Assembly (NCBI RefSeq): GCF_003820355.1
Contig: NZ_RPOK01000003.1
Span: forward strand, 576,136-640,135
Origin: Paralteromonas sediminis
GTDB taxonomy: Bacteria > Pseudomonadota > Gammaproteobacteria > Enterobacterales > Alteromonadaceae
DNA length: 64,000 nucleotides
Reading direction: 5' to 3'
In this document: one piece after another, positions 42,603 to 51,893 of the stretch
How the letters are laid out: each line of letters opens with the position of its first letter
Numbering within the stretch: position 1 is the first letter of the stretch
Notes under the pieces: model-generated
The model's input: the letters and a program-made list of their open reading frames with translations, nothing else
Databases searched by the model: none
Told to the model about the DNA's origin: nothing
Program-made: the position numbers and the translations under genes

Positions 42603-43508
42603 TTATTGTTCTTTCTTGCACAGCGGGAATCCCAAAGATTCTCGTGCATCGTAGTAGCTTTGTGCGCAGGCTTTTGCCAGCGTGCGAACGCGCAAAATAT
42701 AGCGCTGTCGTTCGGTTACTGATATGGCGTGTCTGGCATCAAGAAGATTGAAAGCATGAGACGCGCGCATGACTTGTTCATAAGCGGGCAATGGCAGGTT
42801 CTTCTCGATCAGTGACTGACTCGCTGTTTCGCAGTCATCAAACTGCTTAAACAAGGTGTTTACATCGGCGTGCTCAAAGTTGAATGCGGATTGCTCAACT
42901 TCGTTCTGATGGAATACATCACCATAGGTCACGGTGCCTTGTGGTGTATGTGCCCAAACCAGATCGTAAATACTGTCTACGCCCTGGATATACATAGCTA
43001 GCCTTTCTAGGCCATAGGTGATTTCACCCGTTACAGGCTTACACTCAAGGCCGCCGACCTGTTGAAAATAAGTAAATTGGGTGACTTCCATACCGTTAAG
43101 CCATACTTCCCAGCCTAAACCCCAAGCGCCAAGTGTTGGAGATTCCCAGTTGTCCTCAACAAAACGAATGTCATGCTCTAAGGGGTCAAAGCCAAGCTCT
43201 TTCAATGAATCAAGGTACTTCTCTTGAATATCGCTGGGAGAGGGTTTTAGCATGACTTGAAACTGGTAGTAATGCTGTAAACGGTTTGGGTTTTCGCCAT
43301 AGCGACCGTCAGTGGGCCTTCTGCAAGGCTGGACATAGGCACTATTCATTGGCTCTGGCCCCAAAGAACGCAAAAATGTCATTGGGTGGAACGTGCCAGC
43401 GCCCACTTCCATGTCCAGCGGCTGAATAATGACACACCCTTGTCTTGCCCAGTAATCCTGAAGCGCAAGAATGAGTCCTTGGAATGTTTTTACATCAAAT
43501 TTTTGCAT
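42603..43508 (-). CDS. glyQ: Glycyl-tRNA synthetase alpha subunit
   Basis: This is the 301-residue catalytic alpha subunit. The N-terminus ([19 protein letters not shown]) and class II motifs ([40 protein letters not shown]) are canonical. Length matches E. coli GlyQ (303). It is the promoter-proximal gene of glyQ-glyS, and its start lies 68 bases after the DUF2489 gene stop. Confidence 0.99.
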   Translation of the reverse strand: MQKFDVKTFQGLILALQDYWARQGCVIIQPLDMEVGAGTFHPMTFLRSLGPEPMNSAYVQPCRRPTDGRYGENPNRLQHYYQFQVMLKPSPSDIQEKYLDSLKELGFDPLEHDIRFVEDNWESPTLGAWGLGWEVWLNGMEVTQFTYFQQVGGLECKPVTGEITYGLERLAMYIQGVDSIYDLVWAHTPQGTVTYGDVFHQNEVEQSAFNFEHADVNTLFKQFDDCETASQSLIEKNLPLPAYEQVMRASHAFNLLDARHAISVTERQRYILRVRTLAKACAQSYYDARESLGFPLCKKEQ

Positions 43509-43576
43509 TCACCAATGGCCTGATTTGCTCAAAAAGGGCGCTATTATAGCGGTTGAATGGTCAGTAGTGTAGGGCT

Positions 43577-44026
43577 TCAGCCCAAGCCTTTGCAAAAAGT
43601 CGTGATCTTTTCCAATTCACCTAGAACCCTGCTTTCATATTCGGCTTCAATTTCTTCCCTTGCTCGGTCCTGGCGACGTCGCTCCCGTTTGTCCAGAGCC
43701 ATTCTTGCCTCATGGGTATCAAAGCCAGATACTTTGATAAACAGCCCATAAATATGTGGAAACCTCTGGTCATAGTCGGGCTTTGGGTCTAATGGTAGCG
43801 CGTCTAAAAGACGGCATATCCTTATTGCCCCTTCAGATAAATCACACTGCTGTTGACTCATGGCCATAGCGATTGTGGTCACGCTCTCAGTGATAGTTGC
43901 TACACGTTTTTGACGGGCAACAGCCTGTCGCTCATTTTGCTTTTTCAGCAAGAACAAGAGCCGACCTGCATAGAAGGCGAGGGCTGCAATAATCAACGCA
44001 CCCAATAGTAATATCGTGTAAAACAC
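43577..44026 (-). CDS. DUF2489 family membrane-anchored protein
   Basis: This 149-residue protein has a single N-terminal membrane helix (FYTILLLGALIIAALAFYA, residues 2-20). A cytoplasmic helical domain follows with MSQQQCDLSEGAIRICRLLD and FPHIYGLFIKVSGFDTHEAR, which I associate with DUF2489. The C-terminal third is strongly charged and probably coiled (KRERRRQDRAREEIEAEYE). Its start overlaps the yihI stop by one base, so it is translationally coupled to a ribosome-assembly factor. Function is unknown. Confidence 0.8.
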   Translation of the reverse strand: MFYTILLLGALIIAALAFYAGRLLFLLKKQNERQAVARQKRVATITESVTTIAMAMSQQQCDLSEGAIRICRLLDALPLDPKPDYDQRFPHIYGLFIKVSGFDTHEARMALDKRERRRQDRAREEIEAEYESRVLGELEKITTFCKGLG

Positions 44027-44517
44027 TATTGTTTGTCCGGTTCAACAAAGTCCTGCATAGAAATAGCATCAAGCTTGTCGAATGGATCACTGCGCTCGCT
44101 GTCTTCTTCCTGCTCTGCTGAAATACCAAGCATGTCACACAATATGGCGTGCCGCTTGAGCTTCTCATCCACATAGGCCTGCTGTGCCTTGTTCAAGGCT
44201 TCACCACGCTCAGCTTTATCTAGCAGTGTAGATAGACGATTGTCTGCTTCAATCGCGGCTAACTCTTCATTGGGCGTTGCATAACGCTTGATCTCTTGGG
44301 TCAAGGCAATGAGTCTCTTGCTGCCATGCCTTGGGTCTGTGGACTTGTGATTCGCCTTAGGCTTATTTTGTGTGGCCTTGTCCATATTGTTACGAGAGCC
44401 AGAAGGGCGACCTGCCTTCTTCTTGGTCCTGGTGTTGGTCTTTTCATGAACATGCCTGTCGCTGGACTTGGGCGTGCCTATCTGACCAATCTTGCGTGTC
44501 TTTTTCTGTCTTGGCAT
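44026..44517 (-). CDS. yihI: Der GTPase-activating protein YihI
   Basis: This is a 163-residue, very basic N-terminal, acidic C-terminal protein. It begins PRQKKTRKIGQIGTPKSSD and has GRPSGSRNN, as in YihI. The family core is ELAAIEADNRLSTLLDKAER near residue 90 and VDEKLKRHAILCDMLG. YihI stimulates the GTPase Der and so regulates 50S subunit maturation. In E. coli it lies next to csrC and engB, and the same neighbourhood is seen here. Confidence 0.9.
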   Translation of the reverse strand: MPRQKKTRKIGQIGTPKSSDRHVHEKTNTRTKKKAGRPSGSRNNMDKATQNKPKANHKSTDPRHGSKRLIALTQEIKRYATPNEELAAIEADNRLSTLLDKAERGEALNKAQQAYVDEKLKRHAILCDMLGISAEQEEDSERSDPFDKLDAISMQDFVEPDKQ

Positions 44518-44559
44518 TGTCGTCCCGACTGTAAAAGTAAAAACACAATTATACCTTTA

Positions 44560-45201
44560 TTAAATGCGCTTAAACACCGCAATATCATCGCTTGGGAAAG
44601 AAACTGTTAAGGCGCTTTTCGCCGCTAGGTAGGTAAAAGTAAAGTCACTGAAAAAACTGACATGTGTTAGGTCATTCTTGTAGTGCCATTGTGCAAAACG
44701 ACTGGCCGAAATGACGCGCTTTGTCATCACAATAAATACACCGTTTTCCGATAACCTAGACACTATCCAATGCCACTCTTCATGTGGTGTATGAAAGTGC
44801 TCAATGGCTTCTGTGCAGGTGATCAAATCAAATTGCTGCCTCTTGTCAGGCAAGCAAGGAAAATACAAAGGGTCGAAAAAGCTTACCTCAGCAATATTAC
44901 GAGACAGAGTCGCCGCTAAAACGGGTGCTGGACCACACCCAAAATCCAATGCATTTTTTACATAGATGAAGTTTTCCGTTTCTGTCGCTGCAACGTCATA
45001 AGCTCGTGAAAGGAATCGATGGTATCCTTCATCATCAAAACTATTTTCGTGTAAATCGTATTCCCGCTTCTCTTCCAACAATGTTGGTAAGCATTCTCGG
45101 CTAACATAGACCAAGCGGCAGCGCTGACACTGGATATATGTGCGTTTCTTATCGGAATGGAATAGTGTTTGGTGCTGATTAAAATGACAAAGTGGGCACA
45201 C
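44560..45201 (-). CDS. Class I SAM-dependent methyltransferase with N-terminal zinc ribbon
   Basis: This is a 213-residue protein read from a GTG start (MCPLCHFNQHQ), since a stop lies five codons upstream and no ATG fits. Two CxxC pairs (CPLC at 2-5, CQRC near 29) form a zinc ribbon. The SAM motif ALDFGCGPAPVLAATLSRN is near residue 83, motif II-like FDLITCTEAIEHFHTPHEEW near 123, and RLSENGVFIVMTKR near 148 follow. It resembles Methyltransf_23 proteins; the substrate is unknown. It begins 22 bases after the U tract of the Csr-like RNA, so expression may depend on read-through. Confidence 0.8.
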   Translation of the reverse strand: MCPLCHFNQHQTLFHSDKKRTYIQCQRCRLVYVSRECLPTLLEEKREYDLHENSFDDEGYHRFLSRAYDVAATETENFIYVKNALDFGCGPAPVLAATLSRNIAEVSFFDPLYFPCLPDKRQQFDLITCTEAIEHFHTPHEEWHWIVSRLSENGVFIVMTKRVISASRFAQWHYKNDLTHVSFFSDFTFTYLAAKSALTVSFPSDDIAVFKRI

Positions 45202-45222
45202 TAGATTTATTGCTCACAAAAG

Positions 45223-45401
45223 AAAAAAGGTGGAAGCCTAAGCTACCACCTCGTATTGAGTGCCAGATGACACCTCTCCCGTCATAACACGTCTTTGTGT
45301 TTGATGCTTCCCTAGCTTGCTCTACTTTTTATTGTTGTTGACAGAGCGTTTTATCGTTTTAGGTCTTCCTGACTCTTTATTAGTCGTCCTAGTCTGTTAA
45401 T
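45223..45401 (-). ncRNA. Candidate CsrB/CsrC-family regulatory RNA (CsrA sponge)
   Basis: Region 45202-45520 has no ORF. On the minus strand a promoter (45409-45436) is followed by about 180 bases ending in a strong terminator. The RNA carries GGA motifs in small hairpin loops: GTC-AGGAA-GAC (45363-45373), GCT-AGGGA-AGC (45306-45316) and ATGAC-GGGAGAGGT-GTCAT (45266-45284), plus an unpaired AGGA near 45387-45390. GTCAGGAAGAC also occurs in E. coli CsrC, from memory. In E. coli csrC lies between engB (yihA) and yihI in the same orientation as polA, exactly the location here. Four sites are few, closer to RsmY-size RNAs. The exact 5-prime end is estimated. Confidence 0.62.
45226..45251 (-). terminator. 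Terminator of the Csr-like RNA
   Basis: On the minus strand AGGTGG (45246-45251) pairs with CCACCT (45228-45233). An inner AGC/GCT extension follows, and a run of U comes from the A bases at 45223-45228. A strong terminator with no coding gene directly upstream points to a noncoding transcript or a long 3-prime UTR of the cytochrome c4 gene. Confidence 0.85.
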
Positions 45402-45408
45402 CGCGAAT

Positions 45409-45436
45409 ATTTTACTACTCGTCGAAACTTGGACAA
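45409..45436 (-). promoter_or_regulatory. Candidate promoter of the Csr-like RNA
   Basis: On the minus strand TTGTCC (45431-45436) and TAAAAT (45409-45414), 16 bases apart; transcription would start near 45401. No clear GacA/UvrY box (TGTAAG palindrome) was found just upstream. Confidence 0.45.
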
Positions 45437-45520
45437 GAATACATCAATTTTTGCAAATTACAATAACTTTATACAATTATTTAACAATTGTGACACTAGG
45501 CCGTTCCGGGCCAAAAACGA

Positions 45521-46144
45521 CTAATAGAGTCCGGCAAGATAATTAGCCAATACTTCAATATCTTCGTCAGTAAGTTTCATAGCAATATCGCGCATCATGC
45601 CGTTCATGTCGTTGTGTCGCGCGCCACTTCTAAATGCCTTCAACTGCGTTACAGTATATTCAACATGCTGACCTGAGATATCAGGGAAACCTGAAAGGCT
45701 TTGACCATTTCCGGTAGGACCATGGCATGCAACGCACGCGGCGATACCTCTTTCTTCATCTCCACCGCGATATAACGCCTCGCCAGGTGCTATGTACTGC
45801 TCAGGAGTACTGCCGCCTTTGGCATCCTGGCTGGCATAATAAGCAGCTAAATCGCGCATTTGTTGATCAGACAGTGGAGCCGCCATTCCATTCATAACCG
45901 CATTATTTCGGCCTTCCTCACCGCCGGTTTGAGAGGCGAGTTTGAATTCCTGTAACTGCTTCAAAATATACTTTTCATGCTGACCCGCAATCTTTGGGTT
46001 CATTGGAATGGCACTGTTTCCATCTGTTCCATGGCAGGCTGCACAAACGGCTGATGCGGCTTTGCCTGCTTCAGGATCGCCTTGTGCTATCGCGGTATGT
46101 GAAACACCAATGGACAAACTCAACAAAAAAAGGATTCTTTTCAT
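45521..46144 (-). CDS. Cytochrome c4 (diheme)
   Basis: This 207-residue periplasmic electron carrier has a signal peptide at residues 1-20 (ending HTAIA) and two heme c sites, C34-x-x-C37-H38 (CAACHG) and C137-x-x-C140-H141 (CVACHG), one in each of two similar domains. Methionine ligands are plausible in AVMNGMAAPLSDQQM and HNDMNGMMRDIAMKL. Cytochrome c4 feeds terminal oxidases, especially cbb3 type. It lies between engB and the Csr-like RNA, where Vibrio and Pseudomonas also carry c4 next to engB. Confidence 0.95.
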   Translation of the reverse strand: MKRILFLLSLSIGVSHTAIAQGDPEAGKAASAVCAACHGTDGNSAIPMNPKIAGQHEKYILKQLQEFKLASQTGGEEGRNNAVMNGMAAPLSDQQMRDLAAYYASQDAKGGSTPEQYIAPGEALYRGGDEERGIAACVACHGPTGNGQSLSGFPDISGQHVEYTVTQLKAFRSGARHNDMNGMMRDIAMKLTDEDIEVLANYLAGLY

Positions 46145-46325
46145 GGTTTTTCTCTTTTCTGCTTTTACAGAACTATAAGGGCTCTATGATGTAATTTTCG
46201 TATTTTACACAATTCGCTCAACTAAAAAACCAATTCATCGTTTGAAATCAGTTTTAACAGCACATTGTAGGTAATTTGGGTTTACAATATAGCTTTGTGA
46301 ATACTTCTCTATAATAAGGAAAACA

Positions 46326-46931
46326 ATGAGCTACTTTTCAAGAGCCACATTTTCAATTAGTGCACCTAATATTCAGCATTTGGGAGCTGATAGTGGTTAT
46401 GAAGTTGCTTTTGTGGGCCGGTCCAATGCTGGGAAGTCCAGTGCGCTGAATAAACTTGCCAGGCAAAAACAGTTAGCGAGAACCAGTAAGACCCCAGGAA
46501 GAACCCAGATGATCAACGTGTTTTCGTTAGATGAAGACCGGCGATTGATTGACCTTCCTGGTTACGGATATGCACAAGTTCCACTGGCGATGAAAAAGAA
46601 GTGGCAAGCAGCACTGAGTGAGTACTTACATAAGCGTAAGTGTTTAAAAGGCGTGGTTGTCTTGATGGATATTAGGCATCCTCTTAAAGATTTGGACCAA
46701 GAGCTTATCTACTGGGCTGTCGATGCAAAACTGCCTGTATTGGCTTTACTTACCAAGGCCGATAAACTTAAATCGGGTAAACGAAAAGCACAAACACTCA
46801 TGGCCAGAGAGGCGTCGTTGGCATTTTGCGGTGATGTAACCGTTCACGCGTTTTCTGCGCAGTCAGGCATTGGCATGAATGAATTGGAATCTACCATCTC
46901 GGCGTGGATGGATTTACAGGCTGAGGCATAA
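46326..46931 (+). CDS. engB: Ribosome biogenesis GTPase EngB (YihA/YsxC)
   Basis: This 201-residue GTPase is needed for 50S assembly. G1 is [16 protein letters not shown] near residue 31, G2 KTPGRTQ, G3 [13 protein letters not shown] near 75, G4 LLTKADKL near 139, and G5-like VHAFSAQSG near 179. The start has AAGGA at 46316-46320. Divergent from cytochrome c4, it faces spf and polA across the intergenic region, as in E. coli. Confidence 0.98.
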   Translation: MSYFSRATFSISAPNIQHLGADSGYEVAFVGRSNAGKSSALNKLARQKQLARTSKTPGRTQMINVFSLDEDRRLIDLPGYGYAQVPLAMKKKWQAALSEYLHKRKCLKGVVVLMDIRHPLKDLDQELIYWAVDAKLPVLALLTKADKLKSGKRKAQTLMAREASLAFCGDVTVHAFSAQSGIGMNELESTISAWMDLQAEA

Positions 46932-46963
46932 AAAAAGCCTGGTATTCACAGGAATGCCAGGCT
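46930..46963 (-). terminator. Second minus-strand terminator between spf and engB
   Basis: A 12-bp stem with one wobble pair (46936-46947 with 46952-46963), loop ACAG, and seven U on the minus strand (A run 46930-46936). On the plus strand no T run follows, so it works mainly for minus transcription coming from spf or polA. It protects engB from antisense reading. 46964-47056 holds no recognisable gene. Confidence 0.7.
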
Positions 46964-47056
46964 ATTAAGAAAAGAAAACACACATAAAACCGATTAAATA
47001 GACCCACCTAGCCATTCAAAAGTTCATTCTGCACAGTAAAAAAATAAAAAAAGAGC

Positions 47057-47129
47057 AAAAAAAAGCCCCGACTAAAAAGTCGAGGCTGAATCAAAGGCGT
47101 GAATCTGTCTTCTCACCTCTGTACCCTAC
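47057..47129 (-). ncRNA. spf: Spot 42 small RNA
   Basis: The minus strand beginning at 47129 reads GTAGGGTACAGAGGTGAG. Its first 15 bases equal the 5-prime end of E. coli Spot 42 (GTAGGGTACAGAGGT), the region that pairs with target mRNAs. The RNA ends with a 10-bp hairpin (47078-47087 with 47064-47073, one mismatch) and eight U. Position between polA and engB, same strand as polA, is the conserved spf locus. At about 73 bases it is markedly shorter than the E. coli RNA (109), with much of the middle missing. In enterics Spot 42 represses secondary carbon metabolism genes with Hfq under CRP control; no good CRP site was seen here. Confidence 0.9.
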
Positions 47130-47136
47130 AACTGCA

Positions 47137-47165
47137 ATAGTACAAATAAGATGAATAAAAAACAA
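47137..47165 (-). promoter_or_regulatory. spf promoter
   Basis: On the minus strand TTGTTT (47160-47165), a 17-base spacer and TACTAT (47137-47142), 7 bases before the Spot 42 5-prime end. It lies in the short gap after the polA stop. Confidence 0.75.
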
Positions 47166-47191
47166 GCTTTTTGTAATTAAATAACCACAAA

Positions 47192-49963
47192 TTAGTGCGC
47201 TTCGTCCCAGTTGTGTCCTTTTCCTACGTCTACAATAAGCGGCACGTCAAGCTCAGAGGCTGATTCCATCAGGGTTTTTATGGTTTTGCAGTGTGCTTCT
47301 ACGTTTTGTTGTTTTATTTCAAAAACGAGTTCATCGTGAACCTGCATGATCATTTTAACTGAGTCATCTTTAAGGCCCTGAATCCACTCATCTACTTTAA
47401 TCATGGCCATTTTAATGATGTCAGCAGCGGTACCCTGCATAGGGGCGTTTATCGCAGCACGTTCTGCACCTTTTCGCCTTGCGCCATTACTCGAACGTAT
47501 CTCTGGCAAGTAAAGTCGTCGGCCAAAAACTGTTTCGACATAACCATCAGACTTCACTTTCTCTCGGGTAGACTCCATGTAAGAGAGTACACCTGGATAC
47601 CGCTCAAAATAGGTGTTCATATAGCCTTGTGCGTCCTGTCTACTAATGTGCAATTGCTTTGCCAGACCGAACGCTGACATACCATATATGAGGCCAAAAT
47701 TAATGGCTTTTGCGCTGCGTCTTTGACTGTCCGTCACTTGCTCTGTTGGTATGCCAAACACCTCTGCTGCTGTTGCACGGTGAACATCAAGGCCATGTTT
47801 GAAAGCATCAAGTAATCCTTTGTCTTTGGAAAGATGCGCCATGATCCTAAGCTCTATTTGCGAGTAGTCGGCAGCAACAATTACATAGCCTTCATCAGGG
47901 ACAAACGCTTGGCGCACCCGTCGGCCTTCGGCATTTCTAATTGGAATATTCTGTAAATTCGGATCCGAAGATGACAGCCTTCCTGTGGCCGTAACTGCCT
48001 GATGATATGAGGTATGAACGCGGCCTGTTCTGTGATTAACCATTTTGGGTAGCTTGTCTGTATAGGTCGACTTTAATTTAGACAAACCGCGATATTCAAT
48101 AATCATCCGCGGCAATTCATAGTCTTCAGCTAGCTCTTGCAACACATCTTCAGAGGTTGACGGTGCGCCCTTGGGGGTCTTTTTTATGACTGGCAAAGAT
48201 AGTTTATCGAATAATATAGCTTGCAATTGTTTAGGTGACCCGAGGTTAAACGCTTCGCCTGCCTTTTCATGCACCTCTTTTTCAAGTTCCGCAATGCGAA
48301 CGGCCAAGTCCTGGCTTTGCTGTTGTAGCCGTTGACTGTCAATATTTACACCTTGCTGCTCTATTCTGGACAGGACACCACTAAGGGGGATTTCAATGTT
48401 GAGCAACACATCTTTTTGTTTTTCAAGTGGTGCAAGCTTTTGCCAAATCGCATTGTGTAACCGCAAAGTAATGTCAGCATCCTCGGCAGCATACGGCGCG
48501 GCCTGCTCAATAGGAATAAGATCAAAGGTAAGCTGCTTAGCACCTTTACCGGCAATTTCTTCAAAGCTGATGGTTTTGTGATGCAGGTAAGCCATGGACA
48601 AGGAATCCATGTCATGGCGCGTTGCTGTGCTGTTGAGTACATAACTTTCTAACATGGTGTCAAAAGCAATGCCATTTAGAGTGATACCCTCATTTGCCAG
48701 CACATTTTTGTCGTACTTAATATGTTGACCTACTTTTTTAATCGAAGGGTCTTCTAATAGCGGTTTAAATTTAGAAAGCACCCATGCTTTATCCAACTGT
48801 TGCGGCGCGGTAGGGTCTTTATGACCAACAGGAATATAACAAGCTTCACCTTCTGCTACACAAAATGACATGCCAACTAACTCAGCTTGCATGTAGTCGA
48901 GACTGGTGGTTTCCGTATCAAAAGCAACCAGCGTTGATGCTTTAATTTTGGCGATCCAGTCTTCTATTTGTGCTTCATCAAAAACGGTCTGGTAGTTATC
49001 TGCATTTATCACTGATTCTGTAACACCTGCCTCTGCAACGTCCTCGGTTTCCGTGTTTTTATCGCCAGAATCACTTGATTTAATTGCACTAGCTTCACTG
49101 AACCAGCGCTTAAATTCATACTCTGAATACAAGGCTATCAATGCATCTAAGTCTGGCTCTGAGGGAGTAAGTGTTTGCGGTGATACAGTTAAATCAAGAT
49201 CTGTGACGATAGTTGCAAGCTGGTAAGACAGACGCGCTTGTTCCTCGTGTTCTGCCATTTTAGCTGCCATTGTTTTAGCGCCTCTAAACGAGAGTTCGGC
49301 GAGCTTATCAAGGTTGTTGTAAATATCATCAATTCCGCCGATGCCGTTTATCATAGCTTGGGCACTTTTATCGCCGACACCGGGCACTCCTGGAATGTTG
49401 TCAACCTTGTCACCCTTGAGGGCGAGAAAATCAATAATAAATTCTGCGGGTACACCAAACTTTTCAACGACGCCCTCTCTATCCGTAATCTGGTTATTCA
49501 TTGTATTGATCAGCGTGACATGGTCATTGACAAGCTGTGCCATATCTTTATCGCCCGTGCTTATGAGACAGGCCATCTCAAGAGCCGTAGCCTGCGCCGC
49601 TAACGTGCCTATGACATCGTCGGCTTCAACATCTGGCACTACAACCAGCGGCAAACCCATTGCTTTAATAATCTCATGAAGTGGCGCGATTTGATCTCTG
49701 AGTTCGGGTGGCATTTCAGGACGATTTGCCTTGTACTCTGCATACATATCATTGCGAAAGGTTTTACCCTTTGCATCAAAAACCACTGCCATATGTGTTG
49801 GCTGATATTCTTTCAACAGGCTTTTCAGCATATTGACGACGCCGTAAATAGCGCCGGTGTCTTTTCCCTTAGAGTTAGTTAAGGGAGGTAAGCCATGAAA
49901 CGCTCTAAACAAATAAGAGGAGCCATCGACCAGAATAAAAGGAGCGGGTGCGTGATCAGACAT
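47192..49963 (-). CDS. polA: DNA polymerase I
   Basis: This is a 923-residue repair and Okazaki-processing polymerase. The N-terminal 5-prime nuclease has [17 protein letters not shown] and [18 protein letters not shown]. The 3-prime exonuclease has the first DEDD motif [14 protein letters not shown] near residue 350 and remains intact. The polymerase domain has [17 protein letters not shown], the O-helix [20 protein letters not shown], and [11 protein letters not shown]. Length is as in E. coli (928). It is transcribed toward spf. Confidence 0.99.
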   Translation of the reverse strand: MSDHAPAPFILVDGSSYLFRAFHGLPPLTNSKGKDTGAIYGVVNMLKSLLKEYQPTHMAVVFDAKGKTFRNDMYAEYKANRPEMPPELRDQIAPLHEIIKAMGLPLVVVPDVEADDVIGTLAAQATALEMACLISTGDKDMAQLVNDHVTLINTMNNQITDREGVVEKFGVPAEFIIDFLALKGDKVDNIPGVPGVGDKSAQAMINGIGGIDDIYNNLDKLAELSFRGAKTMAAKMAEHEEQARLSYQLATIVTDLDLTVSPQTLTPSEPDLDALIALYSEYEFKRWFSEASAIKSSDSGDKNTETEDVAEAGVTESVINADNYQTVFDEAQIEDWIAKIKASTLVAFDTETTSLDYMQAELVGMSFCVAEGEACYIPVGHKDPTAPQQLDKAWVLSKFKPLLEDPSIKKVGQHIKYDKNVLANEGITLNGIAFDTMLESYVLNSTATRHDMDSLSMAYLHHKTISFEEIAGKGAKQLTFDLIPIEQAAPYAAEDADITLRLHNAIWQKLAPLEKQKDVLLNIEIPLSGVLSRIEQQGVNIDSQRLQQQSQDLAVRIAELEKEVHEKAGEAFNLGSPKQLQAILFDKLSLPVIKKTPKGAPSTSEDVLQELAEDYELPRMIIEYRGLSKLKSTYTDKLPKMVNHRTGRVHTSYHQAVTATGRLSSSDPNLQNIPIRNAEGRRVRQAFVPDEGYVIVAADYSQIELRIMAHLSKDKGLLDAFKHGLDVHRATAAEVFGIPTEQVTDSQRRSAKAINFGLIYGMSAFGLAKQLHISRQDAQGYMNTYFERYPGVLSYMESTREKVKSDGYVETVFGRRLYLPEIRSSNGARRKGAERAAINAPMQGTAADIIKMAMIKVDEWIQGLKDDSVKMIMQVHDELVFEIKQQNVEAHCKTIKTLMESASELDVPLIVDVGKGHNWDEAH

Positions 49964-49991
49964 GAGACTATTTTTTGTTCCTACTATTTAA

Positions 49992-50063
49992 TGGCATCAG
50001 AATGCCACAGCACAGCGTCAAAGCAAGTATGTAGAAAAAAGGATCTGGATAATTTGTGGATAA
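49992..50063. promoter_or_regulatory. polA upstream sites: small hairpin and DnaA box
   Basis: The 49964-50429 gap between polA and trkH contains TGGCAT-CAGA-ATGCCA (49992-50007), a perfect hairpin within the probable polA leader. It also has a perfect DnaA box (TGTGGATAA at 50055-50063, reverse orientation). The remaining sequence to 50429 is AT-rich without a clear gene. Confidence 0.5.
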
Positions 50064-50429
50064 CTCTGTGAAGAAAAATGTAAATGGATCAGTGAATAAC
50101 TGATAAAAATACTTCGGGAAATCTATATTTTTGATTTATATAGAAAAAAAGCCCTATCAAAGAAGCTTAAACTAAATGTTTTTAAATCTAGATTTGTGTA
50201 TAAAGGTTTGACTGACGATCCGCCTAGATTCCTAGCGGTCAAAAAATGTATCATAACCAAGTCAAAAGAACAGGTGTTTCTTAATAACATTTTTTTCGTG
50301 TTTGTTTACATTTTGTTCATAAATGCATAAGCCAATAAAAACAAGGGATAGAACAAATTATGAAAAAAAGGTTGAGCCGCAAGTCGCAATCTGCGCTAAT
50401 ACTGCTATTCAACTAAAGAACGCGTATTC

Positions 50430-51881
50430 ATGCAGTACCGGGCAATAATAAGAATTCTAGGATTGTTGGTAGCCTTGTTTAGCGTCACCATGGTCCCGCC
50501 TGCTTTAGTCTCCCTGATTTACCAGGATGGTGGAGGCTTGCCTTTTGTGTTGGCGTTTATACTCTGCTTGTTAACGGGTACAGCGTTTTGGTATCCAAAT
50601 CGTACACATAAATCTGATCTAAGAGCCAAAGAAGGCTTTCTCATTGTGGTGCTTTTCTGGACAGTACTTGCAAGTTTTGGTGCCATTCCTTTTGCGCTGC
50701 TCGAACAACCTCAAATGAGCATTACTGACTCGTTTTTCGAATCATTCTCTGGCTTAACCACAACCGGCGCGACTGTAATTGAAGGTATAGAGTTTTTGCC
50801 TCACGCAGTTAAATTCTATCGGCAGCAACTGCAGTGGTTAGGAGGCATGGGGATCATTGTATTGGCGGTGGCTATTTTGCCGATTTTGGGCGTTGGAGGT
50901 ATGCAGCTTTATCGCGCTGAAACACCCGGTCCAGTAAAGGATTCAAAAATGACTCCGCGGATAGCTGATACCGCGAAGCACTTGTGGTTTATCTACTTAG
51001 GATTGACCATTGCATGTTCGTTAGCTTATTGGCTCGCTGGAATGACATTGTTCGATGCGATATGCCACGCCTTTTCTACTATCGCGATTGGTGGCTTCTC
51101 TACCTATGATGCGTCTTTGGGTTACTTTCAGAGTCCGCTGGTTAATGTCATCTGTGTGGTCTTTTTATGGATTGCTGCCCTTAACTTTGCGCTGCATTAC
51201 GCTGCGGTTAGCGCAAGATCGTTACAAAATTATCGACATGATCCGGAGTTTAAAGCCTTCTTCTTTATTCAGGCAGCGTTGATTTCCGTATGCTTTTTAA
51301 CATTAGTACTAAGTAACTATTACCGCTCCGCCGAAGTGGCTCTTGATCAGGCAATGTTGCAGGCAGTATCTATCAGTACGACGGCTGGTTTTACCACAAC
51401 AGACTTTTCTGCGTGGCCGGCCTTTCTGCCAATATTATTGATTTTTTCCAGCTTTATTGGTGGTTGCGCAGGATCAACCGGTGGCGGTCTGAAAGTCATC
51501 CGTGTGTTTTTGCTTTACCTCCAAGGCAAACGTGAGATTGACCGTTTGGTACATCCTAAAGCTATCTATTCCGTAAAGTTAGGTGACAGAGCTATGCCTG
51601 ACAGAGTCGTTGAAGCGGTATGGGGTTTCTTTTCTGCCTATGCCATTGTTTTTGTGATCATTATGATAGGCTTAATTTCAACCGGGCTCGACAACATAAC
51701 AGCCTTTACTGCGACGGCTGCCACTCTCAACAATCTTGGCCCTGGTTTAGGTGAGGTTTCCTCTACGTTTGCCAGTGTTAATGACCCTGGCAAATGGTTA
51801 CTCATTCTCGCTATGTTATTTGGTCGTTTGGAAGTGTTTTCCTTACTGGTACTGTTTTCTCCTACTTTTTGGCGGGGCTAA
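50430..51881 (+). CDS. trkH: Trk potassium uptake system membrane subunit TrkH
   Basis: This 483-residue potassium channel-like protein has about 10-12 membrane helices. The four selectivity-filter loops are visible: FSGLTTTGATVIEG near residue 104, FSTIAIGGFSTYDAS near 215, ISTTAGFTTTDFS near 313, and AATLNNLGPGLGEV near 430. Also typical are LQWLGGMGIIVLAVAILPILG and GGCAGSTGGGLKVIRVFLL. Length equals E. coli TrkH (483). It is convergent with trkA, with 12 bases between stops, so both parts of the system are neighbours. Confidence 0.97.
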   Translation: MQYRAIIRILGLLVALFSVTMVPPALVSLIYQDGGGLPFVLAFILCLLTGTAFWYPNRTHKSDLRAKEGFLIVVLFWTVLASFGAIPFALLEQPQMSITDSFFESFSGLTTTGATVIEGIEFLPHAVKFYRQQLQWLGGMGIIVLAVAILPILGVGGMQLYRAETPGPVKDSKMTPRIADTAKHLWFIYLGLTIACSLAYWLAGMTLFDAICHAFSTIAIGGFSTYDASLGYFQSPLVNVICVVFLWIAALNFALHYAAVSARSLQNYRHDPEFKAFFFIQAALISVCFLTLVLSNYYRSAEVALDQAMLQAVSISTTAGFTTTDFSAWPAFLPILLIFSSFIGGCAGSTGGGLKVIRVFLLYLQGKREIDRLVHPKAIYSVKLGDRAMPDRVVEAVWGFFSAYAIVFVIIMIGLISTGLDNITAFTATAATLNNLGPGLGEVSSTFASVNDPGKWLLILAMLFGRLEVFSLLVLFSPTFWRG

Positions 51882-51893
51882 CCCGTAACGCAT

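Noticed and set aside
50360..50416. 18-codon ORF (MKKRLSRKSQSALILLFN) upstream of trkH
   Set aside because: An AAGGGA lies upstream, but the spacing is long and no attenuator structure or codon bias supports it; probably chance.
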